From contig JAMCUV010000021.1 of assembly GCA_023379345.1 (NCBI GenBank), forward strand, positions 1 to 14,938: a stretch of 14,938 nt of DNA, in the 5' to 3' direction. The notes beneath the pieces were generated by a model, which saw only the letters and a list, made by a program, of their open reading frames with translations, made no database searches and was not told where the DNA came from. The position numbers were made by a program, and so were the translations under genes. This DNA is from Thermoplasmatota archaeon. GTDB taxonomy: Archaea; Thermoplasmatota; Thermoplasmata; Thermoplasmatales; Thermoplasmataceae. Numbering within the stretch: the stretch's first letter is position 1; each line of letters starts with the position of its first letter. Below, one piece after another: positions 6,620 through 13,011 of the stretch.

Positions 6620-7868
6620 CCTCTTTCACTCCAAAAATCTTCCGGCTTTCCACCAGTGATTCCAGTACAGGCATTGGGTCACCGGATAAATAACTTATGA
6701 GGGCGCCGCCTCCGGTTGAGGCATGCGTTATACGCCCCATGAGGTTGAGTTTCTCCAGGGCGCTCAGGGTATGCCCCCCTCCTGCTATTGTCAGTGCGTC
6801 AGAGTTTGCCACGGCCTCCAGGATTTCTCTGGTTCCCACCGAATATTCCTCTATCTCGTACATTCCCATGGGGCCGTTGAGGAAAATCCCCCTGGCTTCC
6901 GATATTATGGACGAGAACCTGGCTATTGATTCCAGGCCTATATCGGCAATGAGCTGGTCGTCTGGTATATGGTCATTTATGCTGAGGAGCCTGCCCATGG
7001 GGTTCAATACAAAATCCTCCGGCATGATTATCTTCCCGGGATAGGACTTGAGGAGCTTGCTGCATGTTTCAATGAGCTTCTTGTGATCCTTGTTGTTCTT
7101 CTCGATGAACTCACGGTTCTTGCGGCCGATGTCGAATCCGCTTGCCCACAGGAAAGCATTTGCAACCACTCCGCCAACGAGGATGCTGTCCACTGTGCCA
7201 TCCCTGAGGAAATTGCTGCTTACCTGTATGCTGTCGTCTATCTTTGCTCCGGCAAGTATGGCGATTTTGGGTCTTTCCTTGCTGTCCCTGAACCTGTCGA
7301 TCATTGAGACCTCCCGTTCAATGAGCCTCCCGGCCAGGTTAGGCTTCAGCCGACGGAAACCCACAAGGGAGGTCTGGGCCCTGTGTATTGCGGGAAATGC
7401 GTCGATGACGAAGTAATCGAACAGATCCACAAGATTCCTTACTATATGGGTGGATTCCACAGCATCGATATCCCCGGCATCTATGTCCACCTCCTCGCTG
7501 TAGAACCTGGTATTTTCCAGCATGATGATGTCGCCAGGCTCCATTTTCCTTATCCTGTTCCTGACCTCCTTCCCGAAGAGGGAATCGATGAATTCCACCG
7601 GCCTGCCGAGGATCCGCTCAAGCTTTTCAGCGTGCCTGTTTAGGGATGTGAAATCGTTCTTCCCGGGACGGCTCTGGTGGGCAACAAGGACCACCATTGA
7701 TTCGGAAAGGTCCCTGAGCGTGTCCAGGTGGGATTCGAACCTGGCGGAACTCATTATGTTGCCGTCAATTGGATTTATTGGTGAATTGACGTCGAGTCTC
7801 AGGTAAATATGCCTGCCCCTGAGATCGAAGCTATCCAGCGTGAAAAAATTACCTGCATATCTGGGCAT
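6606..7868 (-). CDS. pgk: 3-Phosphoglycerate kinase
   Basis: A 420-residue enzyme for 1,3-bisphosphoglycerate + ADP to 3-phosphoglycerate + ATP in central carbon metabolism. Substrate-side motifs are RLDVNSPI (24-31), AHQSRPG (63-69), ENTRF (118-122) and H162-R163. Nucleotide-side motifs are AGAKIDDSI (206-214), NGPMGMYE (331-338), GGGHT (363-367) and STGGGA (384-389). DVNSPI and AHQxRPG are the archaeal variants of the usual DFNVP and SHLGRP; the serine at 67 replaces the common glycine. Length is normal for the family. The start is the ATG 28 bases from a TATA box. It leads an operon with pfdA and ftsY; its last codons overlap the pfdA start. Confidence 0.96.
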   Translation of the reverse strand: MPRYAGNFFTLDSFDLRGRHIYLRLDVNSPINPIDGNIMSSARFESHLDTLRDLSESMVVLVAHQSRPGKNDFTSLNRHAEKLERILGRPVEFIDSLFGKEVRNRIRKMEPGDIIMLENTRFYSEEVDIDAGDIDAVESTHIVRNLVDLFDYFVIDAFPAIHRAQTSLVGFRRLKPNLAGRLIEREVSMIDRFRDSKERPKIAILAGAKIDDSIQVSSNFLRDGTVDSILVGGVVANAFLWASGFDIGRKNREFIEKNNKDHKKLIETCSKLLKSYPGKIIMPEDFVLNPMGRLLSINDHIPDDQLIADIGLESIARFSSIISEARGIFLNGPMGMYEIEEYSVGTREILEAVANSDALTIAGGGHTLSALEKLNLMGRITHASTGGGALISYLSGDPMPVLESLVESRKIFGVKEDGKQ

Positions 7869-7890
7869 TTATTGGTAATCGTTTCCCCGA

Positions 7891-7900
7891 CATATATTCG
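7891..7900 (-). promoter_or_regulatory. TATA box of the pgk-pfdA-ftsY operon
   Basis: Minus strand reads CGAATATATG, centred 28 bases before the pgk ATG, which predicts a leaderless transcript. Confidence 0.55.
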
Positions 7901-7905
7901 TTTCC

Positions 7906-7966
7906 TTCATCCAAGAAATGCAGTTGGTCAGGTACCTGAAGCCACTGGCTTCCTTCAATGGATGAA
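7906..7966. repeat. Nested inverted repeats in the pgk / nucleotidyltransferase spacer
   Basis: Outer arms TTCATCCA (7906-7913) and TGGATGAA (7959-7966) are perfect complements. Between them lies a perfect 12-base palindrome TCAGGTACCTGA (7928-7939), whose centre is within three bases of the outer repeat's centre. The set starts six bases upstream of the pgk TATA box. It may be an operator for one or both divergent genes or a relic of a small mobile element. Confidence 0.5.
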
Positions 7967-7973
7967 TTCCTGC

Positions 7974-7989
7974 GTAACGTGCACGCTAC
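7974..7989. repeat. Near-perfect 16-base palindrome in the same spacer
   Basis: GTAACGTGCACGCTAC is a palindrome with one mismatched pair and a perfect core CGTGCACG. It lies between the divergent pgk and nucleotidyltransferase genes, about 80 bases before the latter. The form suits a dimeric regulator site, but no regulator is identified. Confidence 0.4.
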
Positions 7990-8048
7990 AGGGTATAGCC
8001 ATGATCCAGCAGGCGTGACCTCGTGTACGAGAATAGTTAAGAGAGGAC

Positions 8049-8057
8049 GATATAACC
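8049..8057 (+). promoter_or_regulatory. Weak TATA-like box before the nucleotidyltransferase
   Basis: GATATAAC lies only about 15 bases before the ATG at 8068, too close for a standard leaderless start. TAGTTAAG near 8034-8041 is better spaced but less TATA-like. The promoter is uncertain. Confidence 0.25.
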
Positions 8058-8067
8058 ACTAGATCAC

Positions 8068-8811
8068 ATGAAAGCACTTATCACTGCTGCAGGAAGAGGC
8101 GTAAGATCCGGCCTTGACGGGAAACTTAGAAAGGAGATGCTCCCGGTGTATGATATGAGGGATGGGCGGCTTGTGCTTCGCCCTATGCTTGACGTGATCA
8201 TCACCCGGTTCCACAGCATGGGAATAGATGACGTGGCGGTGGTTCTGGAGCCATCCGATGACCAGACCCATTCCTACATTTCCCGTGAATTCCCGGAAGT
8301 AACAATACTGCACCAGGAAGCCCAGAGAGGGTTCGGGGATGCCGTCCTTGCCGGAATGGAGTTCATTGATGGCGAGAGGTTTGCCCTGAATGCCGGGGAC
8401 GGAATACTTCTGGACGAGAAAACGCAGTCCGACTGCATCAGGCAGAAAACGCCCGGCAACATCCTGACGGTGAGGAGGGTGAAGAACCCGGAGAACTACG
8501 GAACTGCCAGGATAGATCGTGAGGGGTCCCAGCTTGTTGTGAGAGAGGTTGTGGAGAAATCTGCGAATCCTCCTTCGGATTATGCCCTCTGCGCATTCTA
8601 CATACTTGAGCCGGGTATATTCACCCACCTGTCTGCCGATGTGTCAGAGAATGTGGAACTGACTCCTGCTATCAACAGCATGATCAGGGAAGGAACACAA
8701 ACCTTCGCCAAGGTGGTGAAGCATGATGACTGGGTCAGCGTGGGAAGGGTTGATGACTATGTCCGTGTTCTCTCCGAGACCCTTGGGAGAAGCCGCGGCA
8801 ATGTCAATTGA
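8068..8811 (+). CDS. GalU/RmlA-like sugar-1-phosphate nucleotidyltransferase
   Basis: A 247-residue NTP-transferase. The N-terminus has the signature MKALITAAGRGVR (1-13), then RKEMLPV (21-27). KEMLP is the GalU version of the sugar-phosphate/pyrophosphate loop, where RmlA has KQLLP. QRGFGDAV (86-93) matches GalU's GLGHAV. NAGDG (108-112) holds the metal aspartate D111. VEKSANPPSDYALCAFYIL (162-180) parallels the GalU VEKP...APS segment, and ELTPAIN is at 197-203. The usual D of the late metal site is replaced in WVSVG. It would make an NDP-sugar, most simply UDP-glucose from UTP and glucose-1-phosphate. It is shorter than GalU or RmlA (about 280-300). The 3' end overlaps the convergent UDP-sulfoquinovose synthase gene by 8 bases. 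The family is firm; the UDP-glucose product is inferred. Confidence 0.82.
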   Translation: MKALITAAGRGVRSGLDGKLRKEMLPVYDMRDGRLVLRPMLDVIITRFHSMGIDDVAVVLEPSDDQTHSYISREFPEVTILHQEAQRGFGDAVLAGMEFIDGERFALNAGDGILLDEKTQSDCIRQKTPGNILTVRRVKNPENYGTARIDREGSQLVVREVVEKSANPPSDYALCAFYILEPGIFTHLSADVSENVELTPAINSMIREGTQTFAKVVKHDDWVSVGRVDDYVRVLSETLGRSRGNVN

Positions 8812-9973
8812 TGCCGCTTGACTTCCATGCCGTATGCGGGCTGATGACGTCGCTGAGCGCTTCAATGCGCGGCCTGTGGGCTGCCAGATCCTCAAGCATT
8901 ATTGAGATCTCGTCTTTCAGTTCCCTTGAATGCCTGTAGCCCATCTCTGCCAGCTTCTTGTGTTCCGGGTTGTAATAGTGTTCCTCAGCCTCAACCCTGG
9001 GATTTGGAACATTCCTGATGACCGCCTCCTTTCCGGTGTCATGCTCGAAGACCTCCTTCACCATCTGGGCAAGCTGCATGACAGAATAATGCTCGTCAAA
9101 CTGGTTGAACACCCTGTACTCCCCTTCTGCGGGAGGTTTTGAAATTGATAGGTCAAGGCAGGAAATGCTGTCCTCCAGCGACAGGAAACCTCTGGTCTGA
9201 CCTCCCTTACCGTATGGCGTTATGGGCAGCCCTGCCACGGCCTGGGCACAGAACCTGTTCAGGGCAGTTCCCCAGACCTCGTCTATGTCAAACCTTGTGC
9301 GAAGGCCTGTCCTGTTGATATCGGTGGTCCTTGTGCCGTATACCACGCCCTGCATCACGTCAGTGATCCCCAGGCGCCATACCCTGTTTGCAAACATCAG
9401 GTTATTGGAATCGTGAACCTTGGTCCAGTGATACCATGAACCGGCCTGCTTTGGGAAGGGCAGGTAATCCTTCCTTCCGTTGTACTGGACTTCGAAAAAT
9501 CCTTCCGGTATGTCTATGTTTGGTGTTCCGTATTCGCCCATCGTGCCAAGTTTCAGTATATGGGCATGGGGCACAACGTCCTTTATGGCATATATGAGGT
9601 TCAGGGTGCTGACTATGTTCTTCACCATGGTCTGTGTCGCCTGCTTGAGGCCAATCATGGAATAGGGTGCAGACCTCTGCTCGGCGAGGTGCACAACAAC
9701 ATCAGGCTTCTCCTTTTTCACGGCGTCTATGACAACAGACGGGTTTGCAACGTCACCCCTGTAGAAGTTGATTCTTGCGCCGGTTTTCTCCCGCACCGCA
9801 GATATCCTCTTCTGCATGGTTGAAATTGGGATCACGGAATCAGAATTGACCTCCCGAACCCGTCTCCTTGTGAAGAAGTTGTCAATCCCTGAGACCTCGT
9901 TTCCCTTCTCTATCTCCCTGAGGGCGAGGGGCCAGCCGATGTAACCGTCAATTCCCAGTATCATTACCTTCAT
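8804..9973 (-). CDS. UDP-sulfoquinovose synthase (SQD1/SqdB/Agl3 homologue)
   Basis: A 389-residue extended SDR that would join UDP-glucose and sulfite to form UDP-sulfoquinovose. The Rossmann start is MKVMILGIDGYIGWPLALRE. EQRSAPYSMI (98-107), KLGTMGEYGTPNIDI (141-155), PKQAGSWYHWTKVHDSNN (174-191), YGKGGQTRGFLS and VPNPRVEAEEHYYNP closely follow plant SQD1. The catalytic threonine (T144), Y181 and K185 are present, as is the SQD1-specific MGEYG segment. An in-frame ATG 30 codons upstream exists, but the added peptide is not family-like. The chosen ATG at 9973 sits 27 bases from a TATA box. In archaea this enzyme supplies sulfosugars for surface glycans (Agl3 in Sulfolobus); Thermoplasma glycans carry a sulfonated sugar. 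No glycosyltransferase is seen in the window. Confidence 0.92.
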   Translation of the reverse strand: MKVMILGIDGYIGWPLALREIEKGNEVSGIDNFFTRRRVREVNSDSVIPISTMQKRISAVREKTGARINFYRGDVANPSVVIDAVKKEKPDVVVHLAEQRSAPYSMIGLKQATQTMVKNIVSTLNLIYAIKDVVPHAHILKLGTMGEYGTPNIDIPEGFFEVQYNGRKDYLPFPKQAGSWYHWTKVHDSNNLMFANRVWRLGITDVMQGVVYGTRTTDINRTGLRTRFDIDEVWGTALNRFCAQAVAGLPITPYGKGGQTRGFLSLEDSISCLDLSISKPPAEGEYRVFNQFDEHYSVMQLAQMVKEVFEHDTGKEAVIRNVPNPRVEAEEHYYNPEHKKLAEMGYRHSRELKDEISIMLEDLAAHRPRIEALSDVISPHTAWKSSGIN

Positions 9974-9994
9974 ATGGAGCCGTAGGGGAATTGC

Positions 9995-10004
9995 GGATAA
10001 AAAT
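9995..10004 (-). promoter_or_regulatory. TATA box of the UDP-sulfoquinovose synthase gene
   Basis: Minus strand reads ATTTTTATCC, centred 27 bases before the ATG at 9973. This decides against the longer start at 10063, whose first 30 codons include the box itself. Confidence 0.6.
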
Positions 10005-10079
10005 GTTTGACACCCATGAGAATTGCTGCAGGAAACACATATTGCCGGGACAAGGGCTGCCATGTATCACTAAGTTAAT

Positions 10080-10727
10080 GTGCTGCTCATTATAACTCCC
10101 CCATTGAGTTCACCGGTACTTGATTTCGTGAGCATATTCGTGAGGCTGTTCGTGGTCATTGACCCATTCGGATCCCTTGTCCTCTTCGTGGCAATGACTG
10201 GCACAACGGACACAAAAACCAGGAGGACCATAACAAATGATGCTGTTCTCTACGGTGGCCTCATCCTGCTTTTCTTCGCCATCCTGGGCTCATACATCCT
10301 GAGCTTCTTCGGCATATCCATTGAGGCCCTTGAGATAGCCGGCGGGCTCATACTGCTGATCATGGGTATTGAGATGGTGAGGGAGGGTGACAGGCCGAAA
10401 TCAATGGGTGGCGGGCAGGTCCAGGAGGATATCGGGATTGTTCCATTCGCCACGCCATTCATAGCAGGCCCAGGTGCAATATCGCTGGTCATCATCCTCA
10501 TGAAGGGTGCAGTTTTCACCGATCCCCTGAATGACATTTTCACAATTGTGTCTCTTGCACTTGTGATGCTCATAATTTACATATTCTTCTCCTTCTCGTC
10601 AAGAATAACAAGGGTGCTTGGCGACAAGGTTCTCAAGGCCCTGACAAGAATATTCGGATTGCTGGTGGCAGGCTTTGCAATACAGTATTTCATAAACGCC
10701 ATAATCGCCCTTGGCGTCATACATTGA
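10080..10727 (+). CDS. MarC family integral membrane protein
   Basis: A 215-residue protein with six hydrophobic helices, typical of the MarC (UPF0056) family. Family marks are VIDPFGSLVLFVAMT (26-40), where the family has NPxG; GGLILLIMGIEMV (about 87-99); and FATPFIAGPGAISLVII, which is the conserved PLaxPliAGPGai motif. MarC proteins are inner-membrane proteins of unknown transport function; the old link to multiple antibiotic resistance was not upheld. The start is GTG at 10080, which gives a family-like N-terminus. No ATG is available in frame, and an overlapping ATG two bases earlier is out of frame. I saw no good TATA box at the usual spacing. The gene converges on tauE/safE with 21 bases between stops. 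Confidence 0.88.
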   Translation: MLLIITPPLSSPVLDFVSIFVRLFVVIDPFGSLVLFVAMTGTTDTKTRRTITNDAVLYGGLILLFFAILGSYILSFFGISIEALEIAGGLILLIMGIEMVREGDRPKSMGGGQVQEDIGIVPFATPFIAGPGAISLVIILMKGAVFTDPLNDIFTIVSLALVMLIIYIFFSFSSRITRVLGDKVLKALTRIFGLLVAGFAIQYFINAIIALGVIH

Positions 10728-10751
10728 GGGCTGGTGGATCCAGCCATCTCA
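10725..10751. terminator. Hairpin between convergent marC and tauE/safE that includes both stop codons
   Basis: Stem GGCTGG (10729-10734) pairs with CCAGCC (10740-10745) over a five-base loop. Outside a two-base bulge, TGAG (10725-10728) pairs with CTCA (10748-10751). The outer arms hold the TGA stop codon of each gene. The same hairpin would form in both transcripts, so it may stop transcription or protect both 3' ends. No T-tract follows closely. Confidence 0.5.
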
Positions 10752-11537
10752 GATTGCCGAGAAGTTCTGTATTGCCATGTATATTCCAACCAACACAATT
10801 ATCACTGCGAATATTTTCCTCAGGAGAGTCTTGTCCATTCCGGATGATATCTTTGCTCCTGCCATGCCGCCGAATATGCCGCCCACCACATAGAGAATGG
10901 CAATGGGTATGATTATCTGCCCAGCTATGCCGTACCTTATGGCAGTAACCATCCCGAATGTGCCCACTGCCAGGAGAGACGTGCCCACAGCCCGGTTCAT
11001 GTTTAGATTGGAGGAGTAAAGTATGGATGGGACAATGAGGAAGCCCCCGCCTATGCCGAAGAATCCTGATGCAAAGCCTGCAAGTACGCCGAATGAGCTC
11101 ACCTTTGCATCGCTGCTCTTCTCAACTTTTGTCTGGCCGGCAACGTCCTCGTTCGCTTTCCGGCATTTTGTGAGGAATATGTACAGGCCAATGCCCATCA
11201 TCATGAACGAGAACAGGAACAGCAAAAGGTCGCCCTTGGTCAGCAGGCCCAGCGTGGTGCCTATGAGGACGCCGATGACGCCCAGGGCTGAGAAGATCAA
11301 GCCCACCCTGAGATTTATATTGTGTCTCCTCCAGTGGCTTATGGAATTGATGTAAGCATTGATTCCAACAGCAAGGGCAGTTGTGCCTATGACCGCATGG
11401 GGATCATTGATGCCCACAAAATAAAGAAGCAGCGGTATTGCCAGGATCGACCCACCACCGCCAATGAGCCCAAGCGAAAAGCCAACAAGCACTCCGGAAA
11501 TCACGGAATACAGGTACTGGATCAGTGTGATTATCAT
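10749..11537 (-). CDS. TauE/SafE family sulfite/sulfonate transporter-like permease
   Basis: A 262-residue permease with about eight membrane helices in two related halves. Each half opens with the family motif: GVLVGFSLGLIGGGGSILAI (15-34) and GVLAGFASGFFGIGGGFLIV (150-169), with P at 35 and 170. A charged loop (about 124-147) joins the halves. Family members move sulfite, sulfoacetate, taurine-derived anions or other small organic anions across the membrane; substrate and direction cannot be read here. Start choice: an ATG at 11594 is in frame, but the ATG at 11537 has a strong Shine-Dalgarno, GGAGG, five to six bases upstream and begins at the first helix. Its neighbour beyond marC uses sulfite to make a sulfosugar, which makes sulfite a reasonable guess. 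Confidence 0.87.
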   Translation of the reverse strand: MIITLIQYLYSVISGVLVGFSLGLIGGGGSILAIPLLLYFVGINDPHAVIGTTALAVGINAYINSISHWRRHNINLRVGLIFSALGVIGVLIGTTLGLLTKGDLLLFLFSFMMMGIGLYIFLTKCRKANEDVAGQTKVEKSSDAKVSSFGVLAGFASGFFGIGGGFLIVPSILYSSNLNMNRAVGTSLLAVGTFGMVTAIRYGIAGQIIIPIAILYVVGGIFGGMAGAKISSGMDKTLLRKIFAVIIVLVGIYMAIQNFSAI

Positions 11538-11543
11538 GCTGAA

Positions 11544-11578
11544 CCTCCGGACTGCAATTTTCTGGAAAGTTTGTCCGG
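11544..11578 (-). promoter_or_regulatory. Shine-Dalgarno with adjoining hairpin in the tauE/safE leader
   Basis: On the minus strand CCGGAC (complement of 11573-11578) and GTCCGG (11547-11552) form a perfect six-base stem around a 20-base loop. The ribosome site GGAGG (complement of 11544-11548) shares its first two G with the stem. Folding could therefore partly hide the ribosome site. The site decides the start at 11537. Confidence 0.5.
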
Positions 11579-11652
11579 TAAGCTCTGGTTGCACGGAGAT
11601 TCATTATCATGATTTGCCATATTATTTCATCTGTATGAAAATTACTCACATG

Positions 11653-11662
11653 TATTTAAATA
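11653..11662. promoter_or_regulatory. Symmetric TATA box upstream of tauE/safE
   Basis: TATTTAAATA is a perfect 10-base palindrome. Read on the minus strand it would start transcription near 11630, giving a leader of about 95 bases before the ATG at 11537. A second A/T-rich box (AAATAATATGG, minus strand, around 11617-11628) could give a shorter leader. Confidence 0.45.
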
Positions 11663-11716
11663 TGTTCCCTGATAAAGCCTGATGATTTGTACCAGAAAAA
11701 TTCAGTAAAATACAGA

Positions 11717-11740
11717 TGCCCGGATAAATTGAGGCGGGCA
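11717..11740 (-). terminator. Hairpin plus T-rich tract after the mtnP - beta-CASP operon
   Basis: TGCCCG (11717-11722) and CGGGCA (11735-11740) are perfect six-base arms with a 12-base loop, 35-58 bases past the stop at 11775. On the minus strand the hairpin is followed by runs TTTT and TTTTT (11695-11710). This looks like a terminator. The remainder of 11538-11774 holds only the tauE/safE leader and promoter. Confidence 0.5.
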
Positions 11741-11774
11741 CCCACCATTGGAATATGGCTGAAGGATACTGCCT

Positions 11775-13001
11775 TCATTCGATGGTGAATTCCTTCCCGT
11801 TGAAGGGGAGGATCACTTCAAATTCAGAGAGATCGTCCAGAAGCTTCTCCCTGCTTTCCCCATGGCAGAGGATTATCTTTTCAGGACTCACTGCCTTGGC
11901 AAATGAGATAAGATCATCGTGGCCGGCGTGGGCGGAGAGATCGAAGAATTCCACCTGCATGCTTGGCCTCAGTGGCACGCCCGCAATGTTTATTGTGCCT
12001 GTCTCAACAAGGCTCCTTCCGTTTGTGCCCTCCACCTGGTATCCGGTCAGGAATATTGCACTCTTGTCATCATCGGCAAGCTTCTGGATATAGCCAAGGA
12101 CGGGGCCGCCGTCCAGCATTCCAGAGGTTGTTATGATGATGTCGTTCTCCAGGGCTGCCTCCCTCATCCTCCTGCCTCTCACCTGACGTACACGGCCAAC
12201 CTTGCGCCTGAACTCTCCCCTTGATCTCAGGTATCCCGGAGTGTTGAGGTATATGCCTGTTATGAGATTGCCCATGCCGTCTACAGCTATCCTGTATCCA
12301 AGGTCTGCAAGAATCATGATGAGTTCCTGTGTCCTTCCCAGTGCGAATGACGGAAGTATGACCTTGCCGCCGTTATCCACAACTTCCTTTATCCTGGACT
12401 TGAGCCTTGCGATGACCTGCTGCCTGTCCTCGTGATTCTTCCCGGCATATGTGCTCTCCATCACAAGTATGTCAGCCTTAACGGGCTTCCCGCCTACCAG
12501 CAGGTTTGAATCCCTTGTATAGAGATCTCCAGTAACAAGGATTTTCTTGCTGTTCTCGAAAAGCCACATGGAAGATCCCGGTATGTGGCCTGCCGAATAT
12601 GGTGTGGCGTAGTACTTCCCCACCTGGACCGTGTCCTCATAGTGCACTGCGGTCAGCGATTCAAACATGGTATCAATATCGGTCACGTCGAACCTCTTGG
12701 GGTAGCCCTCCAGATCCATTATCTTGATGGAATCGTTCAGCAATGGTTCCATGCTGTTTGCCGTCATTGTGGTTGTGTACAGGCTTGCCTTGTCCCCGTG
12801 ATAACATACAGGCAGGGCGCCTATGTGATCCAGGTGCGCATGTGTTATGAATATGCCGTCTACGGGTTCGTAGGGCATTGGATACTGCGGAGGCTTCTCT
12901 GGAACCACTCCGTAATCCACCATGAACCTGGTGCTATCATCCTGGAACTTTATTGCCAGCCTGCCAACTTCTTCTGCTCCTCCTAAAAACTTTACTTTCA
13001 T
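11775..13001 (-). CDS. Metallo-beta-lactamase/beta-CASP ribonuclease, CPSF-like (aCPSF2 type)
   Basis: A 408-residue zinc-dependent RNase of the family that includes eukaryotic CPSF73, archaeal aCPSF and RNase J. The metal-binding motif HAHLDH is at 54-59, motif 3 H139 is in SAGHIPGS and motif 4 D159 is in VTGDL. The beta-CASP part has MESTYAG with E182, PSFALGRTQE, TTSGMLDGGP, then H358 in LSAHAGHDDL and H380 in CHGE. There are no N-terminal KH domains, so it matches the short aCPSF2 class and not aCPSF1. Expected role: RNA 3'-end processing or decay. The start at 13001 follows a GTGAGG ribosome site that overlaps the upstream gene's stop codon; an ATG eight codons earlier has none. It is second in an operon with MTA phosphorylase. 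Confidence 0.9.
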   Translation of the reverse strand: MKVKFLGGAEEVGRLAIKFQDDSTRFMVDYGVVPEKPPQYPMPYEPVDGIFITHAHLDHIGALPVCYHGDKASLYTTTMTANSMEPLLNDSIKIMDLEGYPKRFDVTDIDTMFESLTAVHYEDTVQVGKYYATPYSAGHIPGSSMWLFENSKKILVTGDLYTRDSNLLVGGKPVKADILVMESTYAGKNHEDRQQVIARLKSRIKEVVDNGGKVILPSFALGRTQELIMILADLGYRIAVDGMGNLITGIYLNTPGYLRSRGEFRRKVGRVRQVRGRRMREAALENDIIITTSGMLDGGPVLGYIQKLADDDKSAIFLTGYQVEGTNGRSLVETGTINIAGVPLRPSMQVEFFDLSAHAGHDDLISFAKAVSPEKIILCHGESREKLLDDLSEFEVILPFNGKEFTIE

Positions 13002-13011
13002 TCTGGTTTCC

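Noticed and set aside
9974..10063. 30-codon N-terminal extension of the UDP-sulfoquinovose synthase
   Set aside because: The extension is not family-like and contains the TATA box; MKVMILG at 9973 is the normal family start.
11538..11594. 19-codon N-terminal extension of the TauE/SafE protein
   Set aside because: The extension overlaps the Shine-Dalgarno and hairpin that belong to the ATG at 11537.
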